Assembly (NCBI RefSeq): GCF_028285715.1
Contig: NZ_JANQOO010000035.1
Coordinates: 434,001 to 498,000, forward strand
DNA from: Ulvibacterium sp.
Lineage (GTDB): Bacteria > Bacteroidota > Bacteroidia > Flavobacteriales > Flavobacteriaceae
Direction of reading: 5' to 3'
Length of the DNA stretch: 64,000 bases
Made by a program: the position numbers and the translations under genes
Part shown: positions 9,348 to 18,960 of the stretch, piece after piece
How positions within the stretch are numbered: position 1 is the stretch's first letter
Layout of the letters: each line of letters opens with the position of its first letter
Notes under the pieces: generated by a model
Databases searched by the model: none
Told to the model about the DNA's origin: nothing
Seen by the model: the letters and a program-made list of their open reading frames with translations, nothing else

Positions 9348-9521
9348 ATGTTCGAATTTGACCAATATTTGGGATTCTTAGCTTTTTTGACCATTTTGAC
9401 GATAGGATTCTGGTTGATGATTTTTCTACTGGTCTTTGTTATTCCATATTGGTTGACAGGTAACCTGATAGAACTCTTCAAGGAAAAAAGAGAGGCCAAG
9501 AGGGCCAAAAGGGAAGCATAA
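9348..9521 (+). CDS. 57-residue membrane protein
   Basis: A short frame of 57 codons starting at ATG 9348 and ending with TAA at 9519-9521. The protein has a polar start (MFEFDQYLGF), one or two hydrophobic segments (LAFLTILTIGFWLMIFLLVF and following IPYWLTGNL) and a strongly basic tail (FKEKREAKRAKREA). It is supported as a real gene by a good promoter immediately upstream and an intrinsic terminator that starts at its stop codon. I do not recognise a family. The charge pattern suggests a small inner-membrane protein with a cytoplasmic basic tail; the function is unknown. Confidence 0.65.
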   Translation: MFEFDQYLGFLAFLTILTIGFWLMIFLLVFVIPYWLTGNLIELFKEKREAKRAKREA

Positions 9522-9547
9522 AAAAAGAAGCCGTCTAGGCTTCTTTT
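9521..9547. terminator. Bidirectional intrinsic terminator
   Basis: Stem AAAGAAGCC / GGCTTCTTT (9524-9532 with 9538-9546) with a 5-base loop, A-rich on the left and T-rich on the right. It ends the small membrane protein gene (+) and the secreted-protein gene at 9568 (-). Confidence 0.8.
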
Positions 9548-9567
9548 ATTTTTGTAAACAACTCAAA

Positions 9568-10056
9568 CTATTCCTTGGATTTTTTCTCCTTCCTCTTCTT
9601 CTTTTTTTGTTTCTTTTTCGCCTTTTGGAGGCCCTCCTTCTGAAGCTCAACAAAGGCTTCATATTTCTCAAGAGGCAACCCGGCTTTGAGTTCTTCATCC
9701 TGGTCCTCTGTTATTTTGGACATCCCCTCCCGCATTTTATCCGGAGGAAGCTCCAAAATTCGCAATTCCATACGTTTCTGAAGATATTTTTTAAGAACCG
9801 AACTCAAAACAGCAGTTTCAAATTCGTTAAGCTCTAATGTTTCGGCTATTTTTGGCATTTCGCCATCCACTATTTCTTCGGCTGTCTTAGGCTCAGGTTC
9901 CTTTGGTGTAATATCCGCTTGGGGAATAGCACTTCTGCCCCTTCCATAACCGTAGCCATATCCATTTCTCCTTCCATATCCATATTGTGCCTGCAGTTCC
10001 GCCCCGGCGAGCAAAAACACAAAAAAAACAACTAGAAAGCGCGGTTTGATTTTCAT
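9568..10056 (-). CDS. Secreted protein with Gly/Tyr/Arg-rich and Lys-rich segments
   Basis: 162-residue protein of unknown function. Seen: a signal peptide (about residues 1-23, ending AELQAQ), a short YGYGRRNGYGYGYGRGR segment, a central predicted-helical region (about 60-135, NEFETAVLSSVLKKYLQKRMELR) and a C-terminal run of lysines and glutamates. The helical part resembles the small periplasmic proteins with ELPPDKMREGM-type repeats seen in flavobacteria, but I cannot name the family. It is on the minus strand after the arsC-like gene (116-base gap), and its low-complexity tail should not be over-interpreted. Confidence 0.7.
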   Translation of the reverse strand: MKIKPRFLVVFFVFLLAGAELQAQYGYGRRNGYGYGYGRGRSAIPQADITPKEPEPKTAEEIVDGEMPKIAETLELNEFETAVLSSVLKKYLQKRMELRILELPPDKMREGMSKITEDQDEELKAGLPLEKYEAFVELQKEGLQKAKKKQKKKKRKEKKSKE

Positions 10057-10172
10057 GATGTTCCGTTTTAGAGGTCTTTAACGTCCAAGGTTTCCTAGTT
10101 CCTGGTAAGAACCTTAGGATGCCAATAATCAATAAATATACCAAATTCCTGATTTTTAAACTAAAAGAGTAC

Positions 10173-10514
10173 CTACAAAACCTCTTGGATACGCTCCGCC
10201 GGTCTGCCTACCACCGCCTTATTGCCATTAATTACAATGGGGCGTTCTATTAGCTTCGGATATTGGATCATGGCATCCAAGATGTCCTCATCGGATAGCA
10301 ACCTACCCCGAAACTTTTCTTTCCAAATGGCCTCGTTCTTACGGACAAGGTTTTCTGGGGAAATGGAAAGACAACTTAATATATGGCGAAGTTCTTCCTT
10401 TGTCGGTACGTCTTCCAAATATTTGACAACTTCAAATTCCTTACCGGATTTTTCCAAGAGCTCAAATCCTTCGCGGGATTTACGACATCTTGAGTTATGA
10501 TATATTTTAATCAT
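10173..10514 (-). CDS. arsC: ArsC/Spx-family reductase
   Basis: 113-residue thioredoxin-fold protein of the ArsC (glutaredoxin-coupled arsenate reductase) family. The active-site cysteine lies in YHNSRCRKSREGFELL near the N-terminus, with the family's VKYLEDVPTKEEL, VRKNEAIWKEKF and IERPIVINGNKAVVGRP segments, which include the conserved arginine near the active site. No arsB, acr3 or arsR gene is nearby, so a role in arsenate detoxification is not supported by context; a general thiol-redox role is possible. Length agrees with the family (110-120 residues). Confidence 0.85.
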   Translation of the reverse strand: MIKIYHNSRCRKSREGFELLEKSGKEFEVVKYLEDVPTKEELRHILSCLSISPENLVRKNEAIWKEKFRGRLLSDEDILDAMIQYPKLIERPIVINGNKAVVGRPAERIQEVL

Positions 10515-10913
10515 TCCAACTTGTGTAGTTTGTGAATAAAAAAATTCATGTTCGTTTCATTTTACATCTATTGGCGCTTTTTAGGAGGTATTCCCTTAGT
10601 CTTCGGCAATTTATCACTTTAACAAGAACCCAATAAGGAGCAATTCCACTATGGCCTAAAAGCGTTTAACTTCTTTTTCTTTGCATTTAAATAGGCAAAG
10701 ATACCAAATATCGTATCCCCATTGAAGACCTACCTTGGCAAATTACAGATACATTCTGGAAATTCTGATTTGGCAATGATTGCGATTCATTGTGAATTTC
10801 CCAAAAAACGATACTGTTAATTTATAATGGATAAAAAGTTAGGTAATTGTCACGCAATTGCACATATTTCTTCAAATTAGCCCCTATCTTAGAATATGAT
10901 GAATTTCTAACGT
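10515..10913. other. Intergenic region before the amidoligase operon
   Basis: 399 bases between the divergent arsC-like gene and the DUF2126 gene. No convincing open frame and no tRNA or rRNA was seen. It must contain promoters for both directions. TATCTTAG at about 10888-10895 is one base from the -7 consensus and precedes the DUF2126 gene, but it is too weak to call. Confidence 0.6.
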
Positions 10914-13900
10914 ATGGCCCTAAAAGTTGCAATATCACATAAAACAAAATATACCTATGACCGTAGGGTGAAGTTGTCCCCACATATCTTTCGGTTAAGG
11001 CCTGCCCCCCATAGCAGGACACCCATAGAGGCCTATTCCATTCGAATAAAACCTGAGGAACATTTTTTTAACTGGCAGCAGGATCCCTTTGGAAATTATC
11101 TGGCTCGTATCGTTTTCCCCGAAAAGACGGATGAACTTTCTGTAGAAGTGGAGATTATTGCTGATATGAAGACCATAAATCCCTTTGACTTTTTTGTGGA
11201 AGATACGGTAGAGGATTTTCCTTTTACGTATTCAGAGGCCTTGAAAAAAGAATTGCTGCCGTATTTGGAAATCAATGAGAATGGTCCCTTACTGCAACAG
11301 TGGTTGGGCAATATAGATCGTACCCCACGTCGTACTATCGATTTTCTTACAGAGTTGAATCGCAATCTGTACAACGCCCTGAACTATACCATTCGTATGG
11401 AACCCGGAGTGCAAACCTGTGAGCGGACTTTGGCCGATCATTTGGGCTCCTGTAGAGATTTCGCCTGGCTCATGGTACAGATTTTACGCCATTTAGGTTT
11501 GGCGGCACGTTTTGTTTCAGGGTACTTGGTACAAATGAAGGCAGACGAAAAATCACTCGATGGCCCATCCGGACCTGAAGACGATTTTACCGATCTTCAT
11601 GCCTGGGCCGAAGTCTATTTACCGGGGGCGGGATGGATTGGGCTCGATGCAACGTCCGGCCTGTTGGCTGGAGAGGGGCACATACCCCTGGCCTGTACCC
11701 CCTCTTTTGAGAGTGCCGCTCCTGTTTCTGGATTTACCGAACCTTGTGAGACCCTATTTGAATTCGATAATTCCGTGACCCGAATTTTTGAATCGCCTCG
11801 CGTTACCAAGCCATATACCGAAGACCAATGGAACGCTATTTATAACTTGGGATTTGTTGTGGAAGAAGAACTACAGCAGAATGATGTGCGTCTTACCATG
11901 GGTGGCGAACCTACCTTCGTGTCCGTGGATGATATGGAGTCCGAGGAATGGAATACGGAAGCCGATGGTGAACATAAGCGAAAATTGGCCAGTTCACTTT
12001 CTAGAAGATTACTTGACGCGTTCGGAAAAGGAGGGATGCTTCACCATGCCCAAGGCAAATGGTACCCGGGAGAACCGTTGCCTCGATGGCAAATCGGGGT
12101 TCATTGGCGCAAGGATGGGGAACCTATTTGGAAGGACTCCAAATGGCTGTCTTCGTTTACGAATTCCTATACATTGCCCAAGGGCATTGCCCGTACTTTT
12201 CTTCAAACTTTGGCACGCTACCTCAAGTGTCCTGATGACTCTATCTTGCCCGCCTATGAGGACGCCTTCTATTTTTTGTGGGAAGAACGTAAGTTGCCCG
12301 TGGATATTGACCCCAAAGAATACGACAAAAAGGATTCCGCCCTTCGAAGAAAATTAGGTGAGGTACTGGAACAGGGCCTAGGAAAAGAGGTAGGTTGTGT
12401 TTTCCCGCTGGCCGAAAAAGACGGTCAATGGATAACAAACCCTTGGGAATTCCGAAGTAGGCATCTGTTATTGACACCTGGTAATTCCCCAATTGGATTA
12501 CGGTTGCCATTGGACTCCTTGCCCAAAACCCCCGAAATACCCTCCGAACCAACGGCCCAACCAGAACTCTTTGAACCCAAACCTGCTTTAAAACCTTATG
12601 GTGCTGCACTTCAGGAAAGGATGACCTCGGCTCCAAAGGCTCTAAAAAAACAACCTTATGTACGTACCGCAATTTGTGCCGAAGTCCGTGAGGACAATTT
12701 GTTTCTCTTCCTTCCCCCTTTGGATACTGCCGAGGCCTTTGTGGATTTGGTGGCCAGTATAGAGGCTGCGGCCCAAGAACTGGAAGTTGCTGTGGTCATG
12801 GAGGGGTACGAACCTCCTCGGGACAATCGTTTGGAAATGCTCAAGGTTACTCCAGATCCCGGGGTAATCGAGGTAAATATACACCCGGCCAGGAACTGGC
12901 AAGAGCTAACCGAGAATACCTTAAAATTGTACAACGAAGCCAAAAAATCACGGCTGGGTACGGAAAAATTCATGCTAGACGGTAAACACACCGGTACTGG
13001 TGGTGGAAACCATGTAACCCTGGGTGGGGTTACCCCAGCAGATAGTCCATTATTGCGCAACCCACAGTTGCTACGTAGTTTACTGACCTTCTGGCAGCAT
13101 CATCCCGGTCTTTCCTACTTGTTTTCAGGAGCCTTCATTGGTCCGACCAGTCAGGCTCCCCGGGTGGATGAAACCCGTCTTGAAAATTTGTACGAATTGG
13201 AAATCGCCTTTTCCCAAATCCCGGAGGACAAGGAAGTTCCCTTTTGGTTGACCGATCGCCTATTCCGCCATTTGTTGACCGATGTTACCGGAAACACGCA
13301 TCGCGCCGAATTTTGCATTGATAAATTGTATTCCCCGGATTCTTCATCGGGCCGACTGGGCATTTTGGAATTACGGGCATTTGATATGCCGCCACATGCC
13401 CAAATGAGTTTAATGCAGATGTTGCTGGTGCGTACCCTGGTTTCCTGGTTCTGGAAGAAACCGTATAAGCATAACTTGGTGCGCTGGGGTACCGAACTTC
13501 ACGATAAGTTTTTGTTGGAGCATTACGTTAGGGAGGATATCAAAGATGTAGTTTCTCAACTCAATGAGGCGGGATATCCGTTCCAATTGGATTGGTTTGA
13601 TCCTTTTTTTGAGTTCCGTTTTCCACTTTATGGTATGGTAGACATCGATTCTATGCAATTGGAATTGCGTATGGCCATTGAACCCTGGAACGTACTTGGT
13701 GAGGAAATGTCCGGTAGGGGAACGGCACGCTATGTGGATTCTTCCTTGGAACGGGTCCAAATCAAGGTCAGCAACTTTACGGAAGAACGATATCATATTA
13801 CGTGTAACGGGGTGAAGGTAGAATTGAGCCCTACCGGGGTTAAGGGGGAATATGTGGCCGGAGTACGTTACAAAGCTTGGGAACCTTGGTCCGCCTTGCA

Positions 13901-14234
13901 TCCGACTATTGGAGTAGATACACCTTTGGTATTTGATGTTGTGGACATGTGGAACAAGAAATCCATCGGTGGGTGTACCTACTTTGTAGCACATCCCGGA
14001 GGACGCTCATATGATACCTATCCTGTGAACAGCTATGAGGCCGAGTCCAGAAGAATTAATCGTTTTTGGGACTTTGGTCATACCCAGGGGGAAATCCTAC
14101 CGACAGAAACGGTAGCTTCAACTAATTTTTCAAGTAGAACTGTGGAACCTAAGGACGGTTCGAATACTTTTGTTTATAAGGAGATTCCTATAAACCCGGA
14201 GTTTCCCCATGTCACCGATCTACGAAAGAAATAA
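10914..14234 (+). CDS. Transglutaminase-like plus DUF2126 putative amidoligase, large fusion
   Basis: 1106-residue cytosolic fusion. Residues about 1-130 form the bacterial transglutaminase-like N-terminal beta domain. Residues about 160-260 are the papain-like transglutaminase core with catalytic Cys180 (GSCRDFAW), His229 (DLHAWAE) and Asp245 (GLDATSG). From about 310 to the end is DUF2126, a family predicted (Iyer, Aravind and colleagues) to be a glutamine-synthetase-like COOH-NH2 ligase; here LTMGGEPTFVSVDD, GKHTGTGGGNHVTLGG and ILELRAFDMPPHAQM are striking conserved stretches. It heads a three-gene operon with the ATP-grasp/Alpha-E fusion 11 bases downstream. The inferred job is to make or trim an amide-linked peptide or small metabolite; nothing in the sequence fixes the substrate. 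Confidence 0.9.
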   Translation: MALKVAISHKTKYTYDRRVKLSPHIFRLRPAPHSRTPIEAYSIRIKPEEHFFNWQQDPFGNYLARIVFPEKTDELSVEVEIIADMKTINPFDFFVEDTVEDFPFTYSEALKKELLPYLEINENGPLLQQWLGNIDRTPRRTIDFLTELNRNLYNALNYTIRMEPGVQTCERTLADHLGSCRDFAWLMVQILRHLGLAARFVSGYLVQMKADEKSLDGPSGPEDDFTDLHAWAEVYLPGAGWIGLDATSGLLAGEGHIPLACTPSFESAAPVSGFTEPCETLFEFDNSVTRIFESPRVTKPYTEDQWNAIYNLGFVVEEELQQNDVRLTMGGEPTFVSVDDMESEEWNTEADGEHKRKLASSLSRRLLDAFGKGGMLHHAQGKWYPGEPLPRWQIGVHWRKDGEPIWKDSKWLSSFTNSYTLPKGIARTFLQTLARYLKCPDDSILPAYEDAFYFLWEERKLPVDIDPKEYDKKDSALRRKLGEVLEQGLGKEVGCVFPLAEKDGQWITNPWEFRSRHLLLTPGNSPIGLRLPLDSLPKTPEIPSEPTAQPELFEPKPALKPYGAALQERMTSAPKALKKQPYVRTAICAEVREDNLFLFLPPLDTAEAFVDLVASIEAAAQELEVAVVMEGYEPPRDNRLEMLKVTPDPGVIEVNIHPARNWQELTENTLKLYNEAKKSRLGTEKFMLDGKHTGTGGGNHVTLGGVTPADSPLLRNPQLLRSLLTFWQHHPGLSYLFSGAFIGPTSQAPRVDETRLENLYELEIAFSQIPEDKEVPFWLTDRLFRHLLTDVTGNTHRAEFCIDKLYSPDSSSGRLGILELRAFDMPPHAQMSLMQMLLVRTLVSWFWKKPYKHNLVRWGTELHDKFLLEHYVREDIKDVVSQLNEAGYPFQLDWFDPFFEFRFPLYGMVDIDSMQLELRMAIEPWNVLGEEMSGRGTARYVDSSLERVQIKVSNFTEERYHITCNGVKVELSPTGVKGEYVAGVRYKAWEPWSALHPTIGVDTPLVFDVVDMWNKKSIGGCTYFVAHPGGRSYDTYPVNSYEAESRRINRFWDFGHTQGEILPTETVASTNFSSRTVEPKDGSNTFVYKEIPINPEFPHVTDLRKK

Positions 14235-14245
14235 CCATAAATCGA

Positions 14246-16807
14246 ATGCCGACGACAAAAACAAGCGGGTTAAATAGATATACCACTTTTCATGGGTATG
14301 ATGAAATGTATACCCAGCAAGGTAATCTTAAGCCATATTGGCAAAAACTTCTCGATAGTTTCGACAGGCTAGGAGTCGATGGATTGATCGGTCGCCAAAA
14401 GGATATAGATTGGCTACTTTCCGAAAACGGAGTCACTTATAATGTCTACAACGATCCTAAAGGGATGAACCGTCCTTGGAATTTGAATATTGTTCCCTTT
14501 TTGTTGCATAAAGATGAATGGGAAACCGTTGAAAAAGGCCTTAAACAAAGGGCGGAGCTATTGGATTTGATCTTAAAGGACATTTACGGAGACCGTATGT
14601 TGATTAAAAATGGGATAGTTCCGCCTGAAATCATTTACGGTCATAGAGGGTTTTTGCGACAGTGCTCGGGAATTGAGTATACTATGGAGAAATACCTATC
14701 CGTTTACGCCGCGGATTTGGCGCGTGGAACGGACGGACGACTATGGGTGGTCAATGACCGTACCGAAGCTCCCTCGGGAATGGGGTATACTTTGGAGAAT
14801 CGCTCCACAACGAGCCGAATCCTGCCGGAAATGTACGCCAAAATGAATGTAACCCGTTTATCCGGATTCTTTCAGGACCTAAATCGAATGTTGGTGGAGG
14901 CTTCTCCCATTAAAAAAGAGAACCCCCATATTGTGATCTTAACGCCTGGTTCGCATAACGAGACCTATTTTGAACATGCCTATCTGTCTTCATTTTTAGG
15001 TTATCCTCTGGTCCAGGGTAATGATTTGGTAGTACGTGACGGTTTCCTTTGGATGAAATCCCTAAATGGCCTAAAACAAATAGATGTGGTACTCCGAAGG
15101 GTGGATGATGCATTTTCCGATCCCTTGGAATTGCGTGAGGATTCCCATTTGGGCGTGGCCGGATTGTTAGATGTGGTCCGGAGAAAGAATGTTTCCGTCA
15201 TTAACCCTGTGGGTAGTGGCGTAATGGAAAATCCGGGATTACTTCCTTTTATGCCCAGCATTGCCCAATACTTTTTGGGTCAGGATTTGATATTGCCCCA
15301 AATTGCATCTTGGTGGTGCGGGCAGGAGAAAGAAAAAAAATATGTACTGGAAAACCTATCCAGGTTGGTCATTAAAAGAATAGATCGCACGAATAGGGAG
15401 AGCATTCATTTTGGGGAATTTTTGGATTCCGGAGAGCTGGATAACTTAAAACAAAAAATTATCCAGCGGCCCTATAGGTTCGTTGCACAAGAACGGATTA
15501 GTTTTTCAACGGCCCCCAATCTTGTTAAGGATGCCTTGGAACCCAGGAATTTGGTTACCCGGGCTTTCTGCATCGCATCCGGGTCCGATTACCAGGTCAT
15601 GCCCGGAGGATTGGTAAGGGTAGCCCCGGATCGTAAGACCATAAGGGTTTCCAATCACCGTGGGGGTACTAGTAAGGACTTTTGGATACTGGAGGATGGA
15701 CCGGTTAATGAGGATAAGGTAAGATCTTGGCAAAAAAGGTCTACCAATGCCGTTTCCGGTTTGGATGACCTTCCCAGTTTAACTGCGGAAAACCTATATT
15801 GGGCGGGACGTTATGTAGGACGTACTTTGATCAATGCCCGCTTTATTCGTATGGTCATGCGGCAATTGTCGATGGTGCAAAACCGAAACGAAACACCAGA
15901 TTCCGAGAAACTCCGGACCTTGTTAAGGGCCGTTACCCATTTAACAGGTACTTACCCGGGATTTGCGAAGAAGGCCAAAAAAGGCCCACAGGCCATGGAA
16001 AATCCGTATCAGGAAATGCTCTCTGTTATCAAGGACCCAAAAAAGGTCGGCAGTTTGGCACATACCATTGGTATGTTCAGCAATTCGTATTACTCCATAC
16101 GAAACCTGTGGTCCGCGGATATGTGGCGGGTCTTTGAGGATATCCAACAATTGTGGAAATCATTTCAAGAGGAAGAACAACCTTCAATGACCCGGATTCT
16201 TAGGGTTCTTAACAAACTGATAACCCGTTTGATCGCGTTTATGGGCCTCATTGAGGAAAGTATCATGATCCAACAGGGATTGTTGCTCTATTTTATCGGT
16301 CTGCAACTGGAACAAAGCATGTTGACCATTACCAAATGTCGTTCCCTTTTGACCATTAAGTATGATGCCCATACCGAATATGATCTTCTGGAATATCTGC
16401 TAATCAGTCATGAGAGCTTAAATATCTATCGATACAGTTATCGATCTTACATTCAATTGGAAAATGTGCTGAACCTTGTTGTATTGGATTTGGAATACCC
16501 CCGTTCCTTGGCCTATATGTTGAATCGGCTCCAAAAGGACATAGCACGTTTGCCACAATCAAAACATGACAATCATTTAAACAGTTATCAAAAGTTTGTT
16601 TTTGAGGCTTTTTCCAAACTACGACTGGCAGAAGCGACCTCGTTGGCGAAGACAGGAACGGAGGAAGACTTTACGCGGGAAGCCTTGGAAACCTTATTGG
16701 GACAACTTTCAGAACTTCTATACCAGACCTCACAATCAATAACCAGTTCCTATTTTAACCATACCGATAGACAAAATCAACTATTTACCCAATTCTTCCC
16801 TATTTGA
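14246..16807 (+). CDS. Circularly permuted ATP-grasp ligase fused to Alpha-E domain
   Basis: 853-residue fusion of two domains that are separate genes in the second locus at 19.9-22.4 kb. Residues about 60-475 are a circularly permuted type 2 ATP-grasp domain (VVNDRTEAPSGMGYTLENR, IVILTPGSHNETYFEH, EGNDL-like QGNDLVVRDG, LRRVDDAFSDPLELR, RVSNHRGGTSKDFWIL). Residues about 520-845 are an Alpha-E all-helical domain starting SLTAENLYWAGRYVGRT. ATP-grasp enzymes form amide bonds from a carboxylate, ATP and an amine; Alpha-E is a partner domain of unknown role that is repeatedly linked to this ligase. The GGTSKD segment replaces the usual GGGSKD of the stand-alone copy. The downstream transglutaminase ATG follows two bases after the stop, implying translational coupling. 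Confidence 0.9.
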   Translation: MPTTKTSGLNRYTTFHGYDEMYTQQGNLKPYWQKLLDSFDRLGVDGLIGRQKDIDWLLSENGVTYNVYNDPKGMNRPWNLNIVPFLLHKDEWETVEKGLKQRAELLDLILKDIYGDRMLIKNGIVPPEIIYGHRGFLRQCSGIEYTMEKYLSVYAADLARGTDGRLWVVNDRTEAPSGMGYTLENRSTTSRILPEMYAKMNVTRLSGFFQDLNRMLVEASPIKKENPHIVILTPGSHNETYFEHAYLSSFLGYPLVQGNDLVVRDGFLWMKSLNGLKQIDVVLRRVDDAFSDPLELREDSHLGVAGLLDVVRRKNVSVINPVGSGVMENPGLLPFMPSIAQYFLGQDLILPQIASWWCGQEKEKKYVLENLSRLVIKRIDRTNRESIHFGEFLDSGELDNLKQKIIQRPYRFVAQERISFSTAPNLVKDALEPRNLVTRAFCIASGSDYQVMPGGLVRVAPDRKTIRVSNHRGGTSKDFWILEDGPVNEDKVRSWQKRSTNAVSGLDDLPSLTAENLYWAGRYVGRTLINARFIRMVMRQLSMVQNRNETPDSEKLRTLLRAVTHLTGTYPGFAKKAKKGPQAMENPYQEMLSVIKDPKKVGSLAHTIGMFSNSYYSIRNLWSADMWRVFEDIQQLWKSFQEEEQPSMTRILRVLNKLITRLIAFMGLIEESIMIQQGLLLYFIGLQLEQSMLTITKCRSLLTIKYDAHTEYDLLEYLLISHESLNIYRYSYRSYIQLENVLNLVVLDLEYPRSLAYMLNRLQKDIARLPQSKHDNHLNSYQKFVFEAFSKLRLAEATSLAKTGTEEDFTREALETLLGQLSELLYQTSQSITSSYFNHTDRQNQLFTQFFPI

Positions 16808-16809
16808 AC

Positions 16810-17700
16810 ATGCACTTTAACGTGACGCATACCACCGAATACACTTATGACGCTCCGGTGAGCTATGGCCATAATATCGCAACGCTCAGACCTCGGAAGG
16901 CCATGGGACAAGAATTGTTGGATTACCATATTATAATTTCTCCGGAACCCTCTGAAATAACGGAACGAATCGATTTTTTCGGGAATTTCATTACCCGTTT
17001 CTCCCTACAGACCGAACACAAATCACTCAAGGTAACCACTAAAAGCCACATAAAAAGGGATTATGCCCAATTTCAGGATAGCTTTTTCTCGGGAGCTTGT
17101 AAGTCCATTACTATGAACGAAGCCTTGATTGCATTACAATCCATGGAGTTGGAGATATTGGAAGCTAAACAATATATCCTGGAATCTATCTTTGTCAAAA
17201 AAATGGATGCCGGCATCAGCGAATACGCCCAGAAATCCTTTCAAGGCAATCGTTCCGTATTCGACGCTGCCTTTGAGTTGATGCAGCGGATTTATACAGA
17301 TTTTGATTTCGTTCCTGGATTCACCAGTATTTCTACCCCAATCCATGAGGTAATGGAGCAGAAAAAGGGAGTTTGTCAAGACTTTGCCCAAATTGCGATC
17401 GCCTGCATTAGATCTGTAGGCCTACCTGCCAAATACATAAGCGGTTATATTGAAACGCTGCCGCCTCCTGGAGAAGAAAAACTGGTTGGTGCCGACGCCT
17501 CCCACGCTTGGTTTTCCATTTTTATCCCGGGCTTTGGTTGGGTCGATTTTGACCCCACCAATAACCAGATACCTAAAGACCAACATATTGTTGTGGGGTG
17601 GGGTAGGGACTACTATGATGTACCTCCCTTAAAAGGCGTAGTGTATGGCAGCGGCCAAAGCAAACTTAAAGTCGCCGTAGATATCGTGAGAATCGCTTAA
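16810..17700 (+). CDS. Transglutaminase-like protein (operon A)
   Basis: 296-residue protein with the bacterial transglutaminase N-terminal domain (residues about 1-95, VTHTTEYTYDAPVSYGHN) and a transglutaminase core. The catalytic triad is visible: Cys189 in KGVCQDFAQIA, His232 in ASHAWFSIF and Asp248 in VDFDPTNNQ, with the GLPAKYISGY stretch between. Such proteins may be cysteine peptidases or amide-exchanging enzymes rather than true cross-linkers. The ATG at 16810 is preferred to the TTG at 16804, which overlaps the preceding stop. It is the last gene of the operon that starts at 10914 and ends 27 bases before the convergent prfB. It is related to, but clearly diverged from, the paralogue at 18961. 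Confidence 0.9.
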   Translation: MHFNVTHTTEYTYDAPVSYGHNIATLRPRKAMGQELLDYHIIISPEPSEITERIDFFGNFITRFSLQTEHKSLKVTTKSHIKRDYAQFQDSFFSGACKSITMNEALIALQSMELEILEAKQYILESIFVKKMDAGISEYAQKSFQGNRSVFDAAFELMQRIYTDFDFVPGFTSISTPIHEVMEQKKGVCQDFAQIAIACIRSVGLPAKYISGYIETLPPPGEEKLVGADASHAWFSIFIPGFGWVDFDPTNNQIPKDQHIVVGWGRDYYDVPPLKGVVYGSGQSKLKVAVDIVRIA

Positions 17701-17727
17701 TAATTGCGGCAACCACTTGTTAAACTT

Positions 17728-18823
17728 CTATTCTTCCTTTTGCCCCATCATCATAAGATAGGCCTTAAGGAAGGCATCCAGCTCCCCATCCATCACCGCA
17801 TCCACATTTCCGGTTTCCTCTCCGGTACGTACATCCTTTACCAGCTTGTAGGGATGCATAACGTAATTACGGATTTGAGACCCCCATTCTATTTTCATTT
17901 TGGAGGACTCGATTTCCTGCCTCGCCTGCATTTTTTTGCGCAATTCAATTTCGTATAACTGTGATTTCAACATTTTTAAGGCAGTGGCACGGTTGTCGTG
18001 CTGGCTTCGGGAGTCTGAACAGGAAATTTGAATTCCGGTAGGTTTGTGGACCAGTTGTACCTTGGTCTCAACCTTGTTGACATTCTGCCCACCCGCCCCG
18101 CTGGAGCGTGCTGTAGTTATTTCGATATCGGCCGGATTCACCTCTATTTCAATACTGTCGTCCACCAAGGGATATACATAGACCGAAGCAAAAGAGGTGT
18201 GGCGTTTGGCATTGCTATCAAACGGGGAGATACGCACTAGGCGATGTACGCCATTTTCTCCTTTTAGCCAACCAAACGCGAAATCGCCCTCTATTTCCAA
18301 GGTAACCGTCTTTATACCGGCCACATCGCCTTCCTGGTAGTTCAGTTCCCTAACTTTGTAGCCGCTCTTTTCACTCCACATCATGTACATACGCATGAGC
18401 ATGGAAGCCCAATCACAGCTTTCGGTCCCACCGGCACCGGCTGTAATCTGAAGCACTGCGGTAAGTTCGTCGCCCTCTTCCGAAAGCATGTTCTTAAACT
18501 CCAAGTTCTCCAAGGCATTTAGGGCCTTTTGGTGCTGGGTATCTACTTCCGTCTCGGTAACTTCCCCGGCCTCCATAAATTCCAATAGCACCTCCAAATC
18601 CCCTACTAGCGTTTCAGCTTCGGTATAATCGTCCACCCACTGTTTCTTGGATTGGATGAATTTCATATGGGCCTGTGCCTCTTGAGGATTGTCCCAAAAA
18701 TTTGGGGCAAGCGTCTTTTCTTCCTCGTTCTCTATTTCTATACGTTTGGCATCGATGTCAAAGATACCTCCTTAGCGCACCAAGGCGCTCAATAAGATCT
18801 TTGGATTGATCTGTTGTAATCAT
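17728..18823 (-). CDS. prfB: Peptide chain release factor 2, with programmed +1 frameshift
   Basis: RF2, which recognises UGA and UAA stop codons and releases the finished peptide. The main frame (GAC at 18759 to the stop at 17728) gives 343 residues with the tripeptide region [13 protein letters not shown] and the catalytic GGQ in [14 protein letters not shown]. The first 21 codons lie in a different frame: ATG at 18823 ([21 protein letters not shown]), then CTT TGA C at the shift point. Joining the two by a +1 shift gives 364 residues, matching the family length. The frame that opens at the ATG at 18666 is only an internal fragment and would lack the N-terminal helices. The gene separates the two convergent amidoligase-type operons. 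Confidence 0.96.
18757..18773 (-). promoter_or_regulatory. prfB: prfB programmed +1 frameshift site
   Basis: On the minus strand the bases read AAGGAGGTATCTTTGAC. This is the classic arrangement: a Shine-Dalgarno-like AGGAGG, three spacer bases, the slippery CTT, the in-frame stop TGA and a following C. RF2 shortage makes the ribosome pause at TGA and slip by one base, so the protein controls its own synthesis. The strong AGGAGG stands out in a genome where gene starts generally lack one. Confidence 0.93.
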
Positions 18824-18839
18824 GGGTTTCAATTTCCAA

Positions 18840-18873
18840 CAAAAATAGGTTTCTTTTTTTGAAGTGGGCCAAA
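18840..18873 (-). promoter_or_regulatory. Candidate prfB promoter
   Basis: Minus strand TTTG (18873-18870), 22-base spacer, TATTTTTG (18847-18840), both matching the Bacteroidota consensus; the prfB ATG lies 16 bases downstream of the -7 element. Confidence 0.5.
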
Positions 18874-18960
18874 AATCAATCGTTTCGTCCAGTTCTTTCC
18901 ATGCAAGAAAAATAGTTCTACAATTCCGTTTTGTACAAGCAACTTAGTAGTATAAATCGT

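Noticed and set aside
11788-12672. Long frames in other registers inside the DUF2126 gene
   Set aside because: They lie wholly within a well-supported gene with continuous family motifs in the main frame.
18666-18823. prfB starting at the ATG at 18666 as a short RF2
   Set aside because: The upstream frameshift signal and leader codons restore the full-length protein.
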